From Vulcanisaeta sp. (lineage in GTDB: Archaea; Thermoproteota; Thermoprotei; Thermoproteales; Thermocladiaceae): a stretch of DNA of 50,742 nt. Positions 24,298 to 31,689 of the stretch are shown here, piece by piece. Both the position numbers and the translations under genes were made by a program. Each line of letters opens with the position of its first letter. The stretch's first letter is position 1. The stretch covers positions 9,192-59,933 of the forward strand of contig JAGDXB010000053.1 of the NCBI GenBank assembly GCA_023256215.1, read 5' to 3'. A model generated the notes under the pieces. It saw nothing but the letters and a program-made list of their open reading frames with translations. It was not told the DNA's origin and searched no databases.

Positions 24298-24388
24298 AGT
24301 GGAGTATCGTATTTATTTGTGTGTGATTTATGAAGTATCGCTTAATTAATGCGTTGGTTAATTATTAATCGTAATTAATCTCTTAATC

Positions 24389-24820
24389 ATGACGGCAGAG
24401 CAAAACACGACAGATATAGCAGTTAGTGTGAGTAAGGTGGAGTCTGGGATGAATGAGTTGATCAGTAAGTTGGCTACTGTGGTTGATCCAAGGCTAGTAA
24501 CTAGGGAGCCGCCAATAGATATTTTCGATAATGGGGACTCAATAATAATACTTGCCGATCTGCCTGGCGTTAAGAAGGAGAGTATTAAGGTCAGGGTTGG
24601 TGGCAACTATGTGGAGATAATGGCTGAACCGCAAGCATCGCCAACAGTTGGTAAGGTTGCGAGGATAGAGAGGTTGAGTAACTTTAGGGTGTATAGGAAG
24701 GTTGAGCTTGGCGTGAGGTTTAAGGTTGATGGTGCTAAGGCGGCGTACAGGGACGGTGTATTGCAAGTAATTATTCCTAAATTAGGTAGTATAGCTGAGA
24801 CGGAGGTTTCAATAGAATAG
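24389..24820 (+). CDS. Hsp20/alpha-crystallin small heat shock protein
   Basis: 143 residues. A short N-terminal arm is followed by the alpha-crystallin domain from about residue 45: PPIDIFDNGDSIIILADLPGVKKESIKV, RLSNFRVYRKVELG (the conserved F-R-R/K-V block) and AAYRDGVLQVIIPK (the A-x-x-x-x-GVL motif). The tail TEVSIE gives only a weak V-x-I anchor. Such proteins form oligomers that hold unfolding proteins. AT-rich sequence ATTATTAAT (24361-24369) lies about 24 nt before the ATG. The 112 nt after the gene are AT-rich and hold the promoter of the PhoU gene. Confidence 0.93.
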   Translation: MTAEQNTTDIAVSVSKVESGMNELISKLATVVDPRLVTREPPIDIFDNGDSIIILADLPGVKKESIKVRVGGNYVEIMAEPQASPTVGKVARIERLSNFRVYRKVELGVRFKVDGAKAAYRDGVLQVIIPKLGSIAETEVSIE

Positions 24821-24932
24821 TTATGATAATGGCATAGATATTTCACCTCTAAAAATCAAATAAGTAATCATAATTAATAATTAGTGATTTATTAGGATAA
24901 GGTATTTATAGGGGTCTAATTATTAGGCTGTG

Positions 24933-25988
24933 ATGTCTATAGTGAAATTTGAACCGGAAACTAGAAGGGTACAATTAACTGGCGGTGCAACACTAATAGT
25001 TTCACTGCCTAAGGAGTGGACGAGACAGGTAGATCTCAAACCGGGTGATGAGGTCTTGGTAATACCACAGCCAGACCTGTCGCTATTGGTTGTTCCTAAG
25101 AAGATGGTTAAGGCTCCATTACTTGAGTCCTCAATAAATGTTAATCAAGACCTATCAAATATCGATCACCTCGAGAGATTCCTCCTCGCCCATTACCTCT
25201 CTGGTTATGATGTTTTTAGGCTTAATTTCGATATATCGACCCTAAACCTAAAGAAGCAGGTTAAGGATATTGTACGGAGAAAGCTCACCGGTGTTGAGAT
25301 TATAGAGGAGGGTAGGAATACATTGGTGATACAAAACCTGGTTAATGTGCCGGACATAAACATTAGGGATATAATCATAAAGCTCGTGAGGACTGTCGTG
25401 GGGATGATCGATGATTTAAGGACACCAATAGAAAACGGTGATAAGTCAATAGCTACTGACATAATTGAGAGGGATAATGAGGTAGATAAATTCTATTGGC
25501 TTCTAAATAGGCAGTTAAAGAGGGTCCTGGTTAGTAAGCATGCCCTCAGTCTATCTGGAATTCAGGATCCGAGGAGTATAATTGAGTACGCAATAATCAA
25601 TAAGTCCCTCGAGAGGGCAGCGGATCACGCAGTTAAGATAGCTAAGGAAGTCCTAAACCTAGGGGATAAGTATATCCTATTGATTCCGCAGGAGCTCAGG
25701 CAGCGCTTTAGTGAATTGCTCAGTAAGGATTCGATGATAATGAATAATGTCGGTAAGGCAATGACGGATAAACCCGACATTAAAGAGGTTAATTATATAA
25801 TCGATACTGTTAAGTACGAGATACGGACAACCATTGACTCACTTGATACATCACTAACCAATTATAACCTTAACACGCAAGCCGCCGCATCGGCTAGATT
25901 AATACTTGATAGTATCTATAGGATTGCTGAGTACGCCTCAGACGTAGGCGAGGCATTACTTAACCTCTCCATTGAGCAGATCAGCTGA
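24933..25988 (+). CDS. AbrB-PhoU phosphate uptake regulator-like protein
   Basis: 351 residues in two parts. Residues 1-55 form a SpoVT/AbrB-type swapped-hairpin DNA-binding domain (VQLTGGATLIVSLPKEWTRQ, LKPGDEVLVIPQPD). Residues from about 130 on are two PhoU-like three-helix bundles (IIERDNEVDKFYWLLNRQLKRV and IINKSLERAADHAVKIAKEV), the E-x-x-D metal-binding pattern of PhoU being visible. This domain pair is common in archaea beside phosphate transporters; none is encoded here. GTATTTATAGG at about 24902-24912 supports ATG 24933 over the GTG one codon earlier. The gene ends in an 8-nt overlap with the convergent HemK-like gene. Confidence 0.85.
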   Translation: MSIVKFEPETRRVQLTGGATLIVSLPKEWTRQVDLKPGDEVLVIPQPDLSLLVVPKKMVKAPLLESSINVNQDLSNIDHLERFLLAHYLSGYDVFRLNFDISTLNLKKQVKDIVRRKLTGVEIIEEGRNTLVIQNLVNVPDINIRDIIIKLVRTVVGMIDDLRTPIENGDKSIATDIIERDNEVDKFYWLLNRQLKRVLVSKHALSLSGIQDPRSIIEYAIINKSLERAADHAVKIAKEVLNLGDKYILLIPQELRQRFSELLSKDSMIMNNVGKAMTDKPDIKEVNYIIDTVKYEIRTTIDSLDTSLTNYNLNTQAAASARLILDSIYRIAEYASDVGEALLNLSIEQIS

Positions 25989-26583
25989 TTATAAAAACTA
26001 TCGTAATAATATCTTCAAAAAAGTAATGTCCTGAATACATAACCACCAACTTATAATTGCAATCTCTAAGTAGTTTTATCACCTCTTCCCAATCTGATAA
26101 CGATGATAATGTCAGCACGACAATATCGGCTTTGTTGCCTATACATACCTCATTTACTAACCGCTTAGCAATCTCAATACCACCTAACCCACCGAATATC
26201 CTCCAATCCTCACTCCAATCACCGGGTAAGTAAGGAGGATTACTAACGATAATATTAAAGTGTGCATTATCCCTAATTGCATCAAGAGTGCTTGTTGAAA
26301 CCACATCAACATACTCATAAAGGTTATTGTTCACCAGGTTAAGTTTCGTGTTTGTTGCAGCTAAGTAATCATGGTCTATGGCTAATACCCACACTCCCAC
26401 GTTGTTTTTTAGGGATTCGCTCACTGCCGTCAGCGTTAAGACGCCCGAACCTGAACCCACATCAACTATCTTCAGCATGGTGCTGTTTCCTGCAAGGTGT
26501 TTTACGACCCAGCTAAGGATCCTTGCAGTTTGCCAAGAATCCTCGGCGGGAGGATAGACGCCGTCTAGTATCACTAATTTCAT
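25981..26583 (-). CDS. HemK/Mtq2-family protein-glutamine methyltransferase
   Basis: 200 residues. The N-terminus VYPPAEDSWQTARIL is the hallmark of the Mtq2/archaeal HemK group, motif I is KIVDVGSGSGVLTLTAV, and the catalytic IVSNPPYLPGDW holds the NPPY loop used for glutamine N5 methylation. The likely target is the GGQ glutamine of aRF1; eukaryotic and archaeal members work with a Trm112 partner, which is not in this window. The gene begins 3 nt after the winged-helix membrane gene and shows no own TATA at the right distance, so the two are probably co-transcribed. Confidence 0.87.
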   Translation of the reverse strand: MKLVILDGVYPPAEDSWQTARILSWVVKHLAGNSTMLKIVDVGSGSGVLTLTAVSESLKNNVGVWVLAIDHDYLAATNTKLNLVNNNLYEYVDVVSTSTLDAIRDNAHFNIIVSNPPYLPGDWSEDWRIFGGLGGIEIAKRLVNEVCIGNKADIVVLTLSSLSDWEEVIKLLRDCNYKLVVMYSGHYFFEDIITIVFIIS

Positions 26584-26586
26584 AGT

Positions 26587-27405
26587 TTACTTAAATAGCA
26601 GTATGTAAATAATCACCGATGGTATTAGGAGGAGTATTGTTTCGAAGAGTAGGGAGTATTCCATGGGTTTTCCAGAGGATATTGAGAGTACTGTGGCCAG
26701 TATTATTAGGCTGACTAGTGGTAATAATGCCTTTAGTAATGCATCTATTATTGATAGCGGAAATGGTGGGATCCAGGGCGTTATTACTGTTATGATCGTT
26801 GGATAAAGCATCGTGGGTATTAATGACGTAAGAATCCCACTTAATAATTTAATATCGATTATTTCACTACCAAGCAAATATCTATAAATAAAGAGTGCTA
26901 TACCTATGTAGGCGAGTATTGACATTACGGTTATACCTATAGGCATTAAGTAACTCCCCTCCACAAATACCAAGAGGAATAGCTCATAACTCTGTAAAAA
27001 CGATATGACCAAGCCTAAGGTTATTATTACTATTGAGTAAAGAAGGAGCACGTTAGCGCCAAGCCTATACATGTTCATTGTTAATGGTCTCATGAGTAAT
27101 ATATCCGTTAACTCCTCAGTTCTTGTGCCAACCCTCTCCTCACCCTGACTGGCACTCAATAACCCATCTACTTTTTCCATGAGCATCCTGCCCTTGCTTG
27201 TTATTTTTACGTAGGGACCGTCCCTGATTATAAGGCCGTTAGCCCTTAATATCTCGATATCGTAATAAACAGAGGATGCTGGTATATTTAGTATTTTTCT
27301 TAGGTCCGATATTCTCATCGTGCCTTGTTCCATTAGTATTCTAAGGATCTGCACCCTCCTTGGTCTTAGCAATATGTTGCTAAAGTCATCAAAATCCCTA
27401 CTCAT
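26587..27405 (-). CDS. Membrane-tethered winged-helix transcription regulator
   Basis: 272 residues. The first 75 form a winged helix of the ArsR/PadR kind (LLRPRRVQILRILMEQGTMRISDLRKILNIPASSVYYDIEILR shortened: the recognition helix is around IPASSVYYDIEIL), followed by a linker with charged residues and about five membrane helices from residue 108 to the end. Such one-piece membrane regulators sense an envelope signal directly. The effector is unknown. Its promoter is a TATA box shared with the divergent gene at 27459, so this protein could regulate both its own and that gene's transcription. HemK/Mtq2 follows 3 nt downstream. Confidence 0.75.
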   Translation of the reverse strand: MSRDFDDFSNILLRPRRVQILRILMEQGTMRISDLRKILNIPASSVYYDIEILRANGLIIRDGPYVKITSKGRMLMEKVDGLLSASQGEERVGTRTEELTDILLMRPLTMNMYRLGANVLLLYSIVIITLGLVISFLQSYELFLLVFVEGSYLMPIGITVMSILAYIGIALFIYRYLLGSEIIDIKLLSGILTSLIPTMLYPTIITVITPWIPPFPLSIIDALLKALLPLVSLIILATVLSISSGKPMEYSLLFETILLLIPSVIIYILLFK

Positions 27406-27427
27406 TACAGCAATACTTATAGAGTAA

Positions 27428-27436
27428 GTATAAAAG
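27428..27436. promoter_or_regulatory. Single TATA box serving two divergent leaderless genes
   Basis: GTATAAAAG, or CTTTTATAC on the other strand, is centred at 27432: exactly 27 nt before the ATG at 27405 (minus) and 27 nt before the GTG at 27459 (plus). I see no second box at a proper distance for either gene. Confidence 0.6.
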
Positions 27437-27458
27437 AGTTCTTTTCGGAGAGATTACT

Positions 27459-28349
27459 GTGGTTAACTTTGAGGATTTAAAGGTGATGCTGAGCACGTAC
27501 ATAGTAAGGAACAGGAAGGTTTCCTATCAGGATTTATTAAAGTGGTCATCAAGTAATAGGGTTGGTAACACGCTGCTCTACTTAATTATTAAGGAATTGA
27601 TTCGTGAAAAGAGGTTTAAAGCATCTGGGGAATACGTGATTGGAACTATAAGGGTGGGCGACAATGATATTAAATTGTCAATACCCATGTACATAGAGGT
27701 TGCTGGAACCACCGCAAAATCCGTGGGTGTGGCTAAACGCCAAGTTAAGCAAAGACCTGCTAAAAGTGCTAGTATACTTGATACCATAGGTAAGGAGGAG
27801 CAGGAAGGCTCTAGTGGCGTTAAAGGTGAGGAAAGAACAAAGGAGAAGGCAACGCTTGAAAAGACGGAAAAGCCTGTATCTACATCAGAACCGAGTAATA
27901 CTGAGGAGAGGCATAATGAAGGTATTAATGAGACCGAAAATAAGATTGAAGAAAAAACTACTGAAGGTAAAGTAGAGGTCATAACCGAACCGGAGAATAC
28001 TCTAAGCCTCGCTGATTATTCATCAATTTCAACTGATAGTTTCATGACGCTATTGAGAAATGCAGTTAGCGAGGAGGTACCGCAGAACAGGGAGGAGGCG
28101 TTTAAGATAGCTGTGGCTATGTTGGCATACTTATCGAAGTATTGGAGTGTTGGGGAGTTGAGACTAAAGCTTGATGTTGCCAGGCAGTTTGGTGGTGTTA
28201 ATGAGAACACCCTGAGGATTGAGGATGGGGTATTACGGGCTCTTAGAAAGATGGGCTTAGTAGAGGTTGTGGAACCTGGTGTGGTTAATAGGGTTAAGGA
28301 GTTGCCTAAGGATTTTATTAAGGTAAGGCTTGATTCGCTATTTACATAA
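27459..28349 (+). CDS. Hypothetical charged protein with winged-helix-like ends
   Basis: 296 residues in three parts. Residues 1-80 look like a small helical domain with a two-strand end (VSYQDLLKWSSSN, LIIKELIREKRFKASGEYVIG), compatible with a winged helix. Residues about 90-185 are low-complexity, rich in Glu, Lys, Ser and Thr, and probably disordered. Residues 190-296 are helical again with ALRKMGLVEVVEPGVVNRV, another winged-helix-like end. I do not recognise the family. It starts with GTG, fixed by the shared TATA box. Paired divergence with a membrane regulator suggests a common signal; a chromatin or transcription role is a guess. Confidence 0.6.
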   Translation: MVNFEDLKVMLSTYIVRNRKVSYQDLLKWSSSNRVGNTLLYLIIKELIREKRFKASGEYVIGTIRVGDNDIKLSIPMYIEVAGTTAKSVGVAKRQVKQRPAKSASILDTIGKEEQEGSSGVKGEERTKEKATLEKTEKPVSTSEPSNTEERHNEGINETENKIEEKTTEGKVEVITEPENTLSLADYSSISTDSFMTLLRNAVSEEVPQNREEAFKIAVAMLAYLSKYWSVGELRLKLDVARQFGGVNENTLRIEDGVLRALRKMGLVEVVEPGVVNRVKELPKDFIKVRLDSLFT

Positions 28350-28360
28350 TAAGATCTTTA

Positions 28361-28711
28361 TTACGCAGCCAGTTGCTTGATTCTATTAGGCGTCGTATAC
28401 ACCTCAGTCCTGTGACCCTTAGAGACAAGTACTAAGGCGCCCTTGCTGGCTAATGCCCTTAATATTTGATATGCTGTACTAATCTTAGTATTAAACCTGC
28501 TAGCCACCAGGTATGGTGTTACGTACTCCCATTTAGTGACTTCCTTCTCAACATCGCTTAATAGTTTAGGATCTACCAACGATGCCTTTGCTGTTTGTCT
28601 CTCCTCAGTGGTGGGTTTTTTACCCTTAGCAGTTGGTTTTGCCTGGGCTGCCTGCTGTTTCTCCTGTTTCTTAGCTAATTGTGATAACGTTGGTTTCTTC
28701 TTTCCACCCAT
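28361..28711 (-). CDS. Small ribosomal subunit protein eS25
   Basis: 116 residues. The N-terminal third is a Lys/Ala/Gln-rich tail (KKQEKQQAAQAK) of the kind found in archaeal and eukaryotic eS25; the rest is the conserved winged-helix fold with VEKEVTKWEYVTPYLVASRF and STAYQILRALASKGALVLVS. eS25 is part of the 30S head in Thermoproteota and eukaryotes and is missing in Euryarchaeota, which supports the taxonomic call. A TTG three codons upstream is in frame, but the family-typical MGGKKKP start at 28711 is better placed behind TTTATAAATTA (28740-28750). It is divergent from TBP. Confidence 0.9.
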   Translation of the reverse strand: MGGKKKPTLSQLAKKQEKQQAAQAKPTAKGKKPTTEERQTAKASLVDPKLLSDVEKEVTKWEYVTPYLVASRFNTKISTAYQILRALASKGALVLVSKGHRTEVYTTPNRIKQLAA

Positions 28712-28834
28712 GCTGATCAAGTATACGTAGCATCCCGACTTTATAAATTATTCTTTGTGGCTCAGTACATTAGAGGTAATATAATTGCAGCTGTATCGGA
28801 AAGGCTTTTTAAGTGCTTTTTTAAATCATGAATG

Positions 28835-29416
28835 ATGCCAAATCCCACTTATCGTATTGAGAATATCGTTGCTACGGTAAACCTCGGCGTCGATTTAGAC
28901 CTAGATAAACTCGCCGAAAGACTTCATGCTGCTGAGTATAATCCTGAGCAGTTTCCTGGGCTTATCCTTAGGCTACAGAGGCCTAAGATATCGGCATTAA
29001 TATTCAGGACGGGTAAGATGGTGTGTACAGGTGCCAAGAGTGAGAATGAGCTTAAGAGGGCTGTTAAGGAATTGGTCAGACTACTCAATGAGCATGGCGC
29101 CGATGTACCGTTGACCCCGGAGATACAGGTGCAGAATATAGTTGCCTCAGGCAATCTGCATGCCGAGGTTGATATTGAGAAGTCAGCCCTAATGCTTGAG
29201 AATTCTATGTATGAGCCCGAGCAATTCCCTGGGCTCATTTATAGAATGGATGATCCAAAAGTCGTTTTGCTAATATTCAGTTCCGGCAAGATAGTATGCA
29301 CGGGCGCTAAGAAGGAGGCCCAGGTTAAGGATGCCGTCTTTAAGATACATGATGTCCTTAAGGACATAGGAGCCCTGTACGAGGAAGAGGTTAGTAAGGA
29401 AGAGGAGGAGATTTGA
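28835..29416 (+). CDS. tbp: TATA-binding protein
   Basis: About 193 residues, the single-domain archaeal TBP that nucleates transcription initiation with TFB. The internal duplication is plain: EQFPGLILRL...GKMVCTGAK in the first half and EQFPGLIYRM...GKIVCTGAK in the second, each with the intercalating Phe residues in the LIF strands (ALIFRTGK, LLIFSSGK). The C-terminal tail is acidic (EEEVSKEEEEI), as in many archaeal TBPs. ATG codons at 28832 and 28835 are both possible; a TTTTTAAG box near 28805-28813 fits either. Two genes follow with 3-nt and 1-nt gaps, forming an operon with an unknown protein and Hjc. Confidence 0.96.
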   Translation: MPNPTYRIENIVATVNLGVDLDLDKLAERLHAAEYNPEQFPGLILRLQRPKISALIFRTGKMVCTGAKSENELKRAVKELVRLLNEHGADVPLTPEIQVQNIVASGNLHAEVDIEKSALMLENSMYEPEQFPGLIYRMDDPKVVLLIFSSGKIVCTGAKKEAQVKDAVFKIHDVLKDIGALYEEEVSKEEEEI

Positions 29417-29419
29417 TTT

Positions 29420-30112
29420 ATGTTTCCTGAGGCAGTGCCCATAATAACACGGGGTATTAAGCACATACCTAAGTTGGTATTTACGAGTAAATTAGCCCTG
29501 GAGCTCAATAATGACATGGACTTTAGAATTATCAAGAGAATAAAATCATTGGGCAAGGAGGTATTTGGCATAGCTAGAATTAATAACGAGCTGAACGCAA
29601 GGATACCAAAGACCCTGGATCAATTCGATAAGGCAATAATAATACTAAACTCTAGGGTTGGGATGTCATGGATTAGGTACATAATGGGTCTCGTAAATAC
29701 GACTATTGGCCTGACACTTGATGCATTAATGAAGTTCATAGAGTTGAAGCCGCATTTACTTAACCTGCCCAATGAACTGTTGATAGATCCAATAATAGAT
29801 GATGGTGTTCAAATACTACCGAAGGATTTATCGAAACAAGTAATTGAATGGCTCATGGACTATGTCGATTCAGGAGGCGACCTCTATATATTGGTTAGGG
29901 ATGGCTCATTAAATAACATTGATTTGATTTCGCACTCAAGTCTGGTGTTTTCGTACGATATTAAAATAGCGGAGGTTTACAATAGTATTGTCAAAGGTAA
30001 TTTAGGAAATACCGTAAGGGCTAATTGCGATTTTTGTGGTGGCTCACCCAGCCCAATATGCGTATTATTATGTCCGAATATCGAGATCATTAAGGAGTTG
30101 AGGGTTGAGTAG
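29420..30112 (+). CDS. Hypothetical protein in TBP operon with C-terminal cysteine cluster
   Basis: 230 residues. The main part is alpha/beta with a conserved-looking hydrophobic core and acidic turns (IIDDGVQILPKDLSKQV, SGGDLYILVRDGS) and no membrane span. The C-terminus carries CDFCGGSPSPICVLLCP, four Cys in about 15 residues, a likely zinc or Fe-S site. I do not recognise the family. It starts 3 nt after TBP, with GGAGG at about 29405-29410 as ribosome binding site, and ends one base before Hjc, so it is translated from the same mRNA. A transcription- or DNA-repair-related role is suggested only by this context. Confidence 0.65.
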   Translation: MFPEAVPIITRGIKHIPKLVFTSKLALELNNDMDFRIIKRIKSLGKEVFGIARINNELNARIPKTLDQFDKAIIILNSRVGMSWIRYIMGLVNTTIGLTLDALMKFIELKPHLLNLPNELLIDPIIDDGVQILPKDLSKQVIEWLMDYVDSGGDLYILVRDGSLNNIDLISHSSLVFSYDIKIAEVYNSIVKGNLGNTVRANCDFCGGSPSPICVLLCPNIEIIKELRVE

Positions 30113-30113
30113 T

Positions 30114-30533
30114 ATGAGCCTACCTAAAAGGAAGGGTTCTGCGCATGAGAGGGCTTTAGCAAATAAGCTGTGGGATATGGGCCTTGCCGTCCTTAGGGGT
30201 TGCTCATCAGGTGGCGGTGTTAGGAAGAGGTTCGTCCCAGATATTGTTGCTATGGGACCTGGCTTTATCCTCGTTCTAGAGGTTAAATATAGGTCTGAAA
30301 GAGGCACCATTAGAATTGAGGAGGAGAAGATCGTGAAGCTTCTCGAATTTGCTGAGAGGGCTAAGGGTGATGCTTATGTCGCAATTAAATTTAGGGGTGA
30401 CGATTGGCGCTTCATACCTGTCACGAATAAGTCAAGCCTCTTAATAAGGCCTGAGGATCTAGGTAATGCCTTTACCCTTGAGCAATTAATTAATAAATAT
30501 ATGAGTAAATCATTAATGGAGTATTTAAAGTAA
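30114..30533 (+). CDS. hjc: Holliday junction resolvase Hjc
   Basis: 139 residues, the usual size of archaeal Hjc, a dimeric type II restriction-like endonuclease that cuts four-way DNA junctions. The catalytic residues are all visible: Glu in SAHERALANKLWDMG, Asp in RFVPDIVAM, and the ExK pair in LVLEVKYRS; the basic N-terminal PKRKGSAHER and the Gly/Ser-rich CSSGGGVRKR loop contact DNA. A TTG at 30105 would overlap the preceding gene; the ATG at 30114 (1-nt gap) fits the family start. It is the last gene of the TBP operon. Confidence 0.93.
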   Translation: MSLPKRKGSAHERALANKLWDMGLAVLRGCSSGGGVRKRFVPDIVAMGPGFILVLEVKYRSERGTIRIEEEKIVKLLEFAERAKGDAYVAIKFRGDDWRFIPVTNKSSLLIRPEDLGNAFTLEQLINKYMSKSLMEYLK

Positions 30534-30570
30534 TTCTATTCTACAACGCTTAACCATGACTATATTGAAA

Positions 30571-30608
30571 AACCATTAATCTTTAATATTTGCTTATACT
30601 TAATGGTT
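30571..30608. repeat. Inverted repeat flanking the promoter of a small gene
   Basis: Two perfect 9-nt arms, AACCATTAA at 30571-30579 and TTAATGGTT at 30600-30608, are about 29 nt apart centre to centre and bracket the TATA-like CTTTAATAT (30581-30589). It could be an operator for a regulator binding two sites, or chance in AT-rich DNA. Confidence 0.35.
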
Positions 30609-30614
30609 AATGCA

Positions 30615-30899
30615 ATGTCATCATCCATTCAACGCGAACTAAAGACCTTGGTAGATCAATCTCTTAAGAGTCTAGAGGCGAGATCCTTAAGATTTACGCG
30701 GGTTAGCGTTAAGGAGCTTAATGTAGGTTTTGAGGTAAACGTGAAGATATACCTTGATCGACCAATAAAATTTAATAGTGTCTATGAATTATCGAAAAAG
30801 ATAGCGGATAAATATAACCTATCACTCAATGATATAATGATATATGCGCCACATACACGGGCATTAAGACTCCACTTTATAATTAGTAAGAAGAGGTGA
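30615..30899 (+). CDS. Small hypothetical protein
   Basis: 94 residues with alternating strands and helices (SLRFTRVSVKELNVGFEVNVKIYL, ELSKKIADKYNLSLNDIMIY) and a charged C-terminus (RLHFIISKKR). The pattern is a beta-alpha-beta fold of ferredoxin-like type; no active-site motif is visible and I do not recognise it. An in-frame ATG at 30603 precedes it, but the TATA-like box 30581-30589 is about 29 nt from 30615. An inverted repeat brackets this promoter, so regulation by a DNA-binding protein is possible. The UPF0173 gene follows after 45 nt with its own promoter. Confidence 0.55.
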   Translation: MSSSIQRELKTLVDQSLKSLEARSLRFTRVSVKELNVGFEVNVKIYLDRPIKFNSVYELSKKIADKYNLSLNDIMIYAPHTRALRLHFIISKKR

Positions 30900-30910
30900 A
30901 AAATTCCGAA

Positions 30911-30920
30911 AAATTAATTA
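30911..30920 (+). promoter_or_regulatory. TATA-like box of the UPF0173 gene
   Basis: AAATTAATTA is centred 29 nt before the ATG at 30945 and immediately abuts the ATG at 30921, so it supports the later start. Confidence 0.45.
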
Positions 30921-30944
30921 ATGTTAAACGCTTTGGAAGAATTA

Positions 30945-31634
30945 ATGGGCACGCAATCCTACATTAAATGGCTTGGTCATGCAGCCTTCGAAATATCACT
31001 AAGCGGTAAAAAGATATTGATAGATCCATGGATATCGAACCCACTATCACCTGTAACACTAAATGAGATATCTAATGTGGACTTCATACTTGTAACGCAT
31101 GATCACTTTGATCATTTGGGAGAGACTGTAGATATAGCAAAAAAGACCAATGCCACGGTAGTTGGTGTCTTCGAACTTGTTAACTACCTAAGTGAGCAGG
31201 GCGTTAAGAACACCATAGGTATGAACGTCGGCGGCTCCGTCAAGCTTACAAGCGAGATTGAGGTTTATGTAACACCGGCAATACATAGTTCAAGCAGGGG
31301 TGTGCCCGTTGGTTTCATAGTAAAGGCGCCCGAGGCGACAATATACCATGCAGGGGATACGGGTTTATTTAGCGAGATGGATTTACTTGGTAGATTGTTT
31401 AAGATCGACGTTGCAATGCTACCAATAGGTAGCCTGTTCACGATGGATCCTAGACAAGCAGCCTACGCATTGACACTATTAAGGCCAAAGGCCGTTATAC
31501 CAATGCATTACAACACATTCCCCGATATTAAGCAGGATCCTCAGCAATTTAAGGAGCTTGCTGAATCAATGCTTCCGGATGTGAAGGTATATATACTTAA
31601 ACCTGGCGAAACTTTACAATTGCCAATTAAGTAA
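30945..31634 (+). CDS. UPF0173 metallo-beta-lactamase-fold hydrolase
   Basis: 229 residues of the metallo-beta-lactamase fold. It begins with IKWLGHAAFEISLSGKKILIDPW, the UPF0173 opening, and carries the metal-binding THDHFDHLGE, then TPAIHSSS, TIYHAGDTGLFSEMD and VIPMHYNTFP. This set of ligands predicts a two-metal hydrolase of RNA ends, esters or thioesters; the physiological substrate is unknown. An ATG at 30921 is in frame, but the promoter box and the family start near WLGHAAF favour 30945. Confidence 0.87.
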   Translation: MGTQSYIKWLGHAAFEISLSGKKILIDPWISNPLSPVTLNEISNVDFILVTHDHFDHLGETVDIAKKTNATVVGVFELVNYLSEQGVKNTIGMNVGGSVKLTSEIEVYVTPAIHSSSRGVPVGFIVKAPEATIYHAGDTGLFSEMDLLGRLFKIDVAMLPIGSLFTMDPRQAAYALTLLRPKAVIPMHYNTFPDIKQDPQQFKELAESMLPDVKVYILKPGETLQLPIK

Positions 31635-31689
31635 TTAATTCCTGACAGGCCCTTAATCTTTAAAATCCTTCTTATGCATCGTTACAGGT

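Noticed and set aside
24821-24932. AT-rich intergenic region with near-palindromic TAATTAATAATTA
   Set aside because: The symmetry is imperfect and AT-rich DNA gives such patterns by chance; I see only the PhoU gene promoter.
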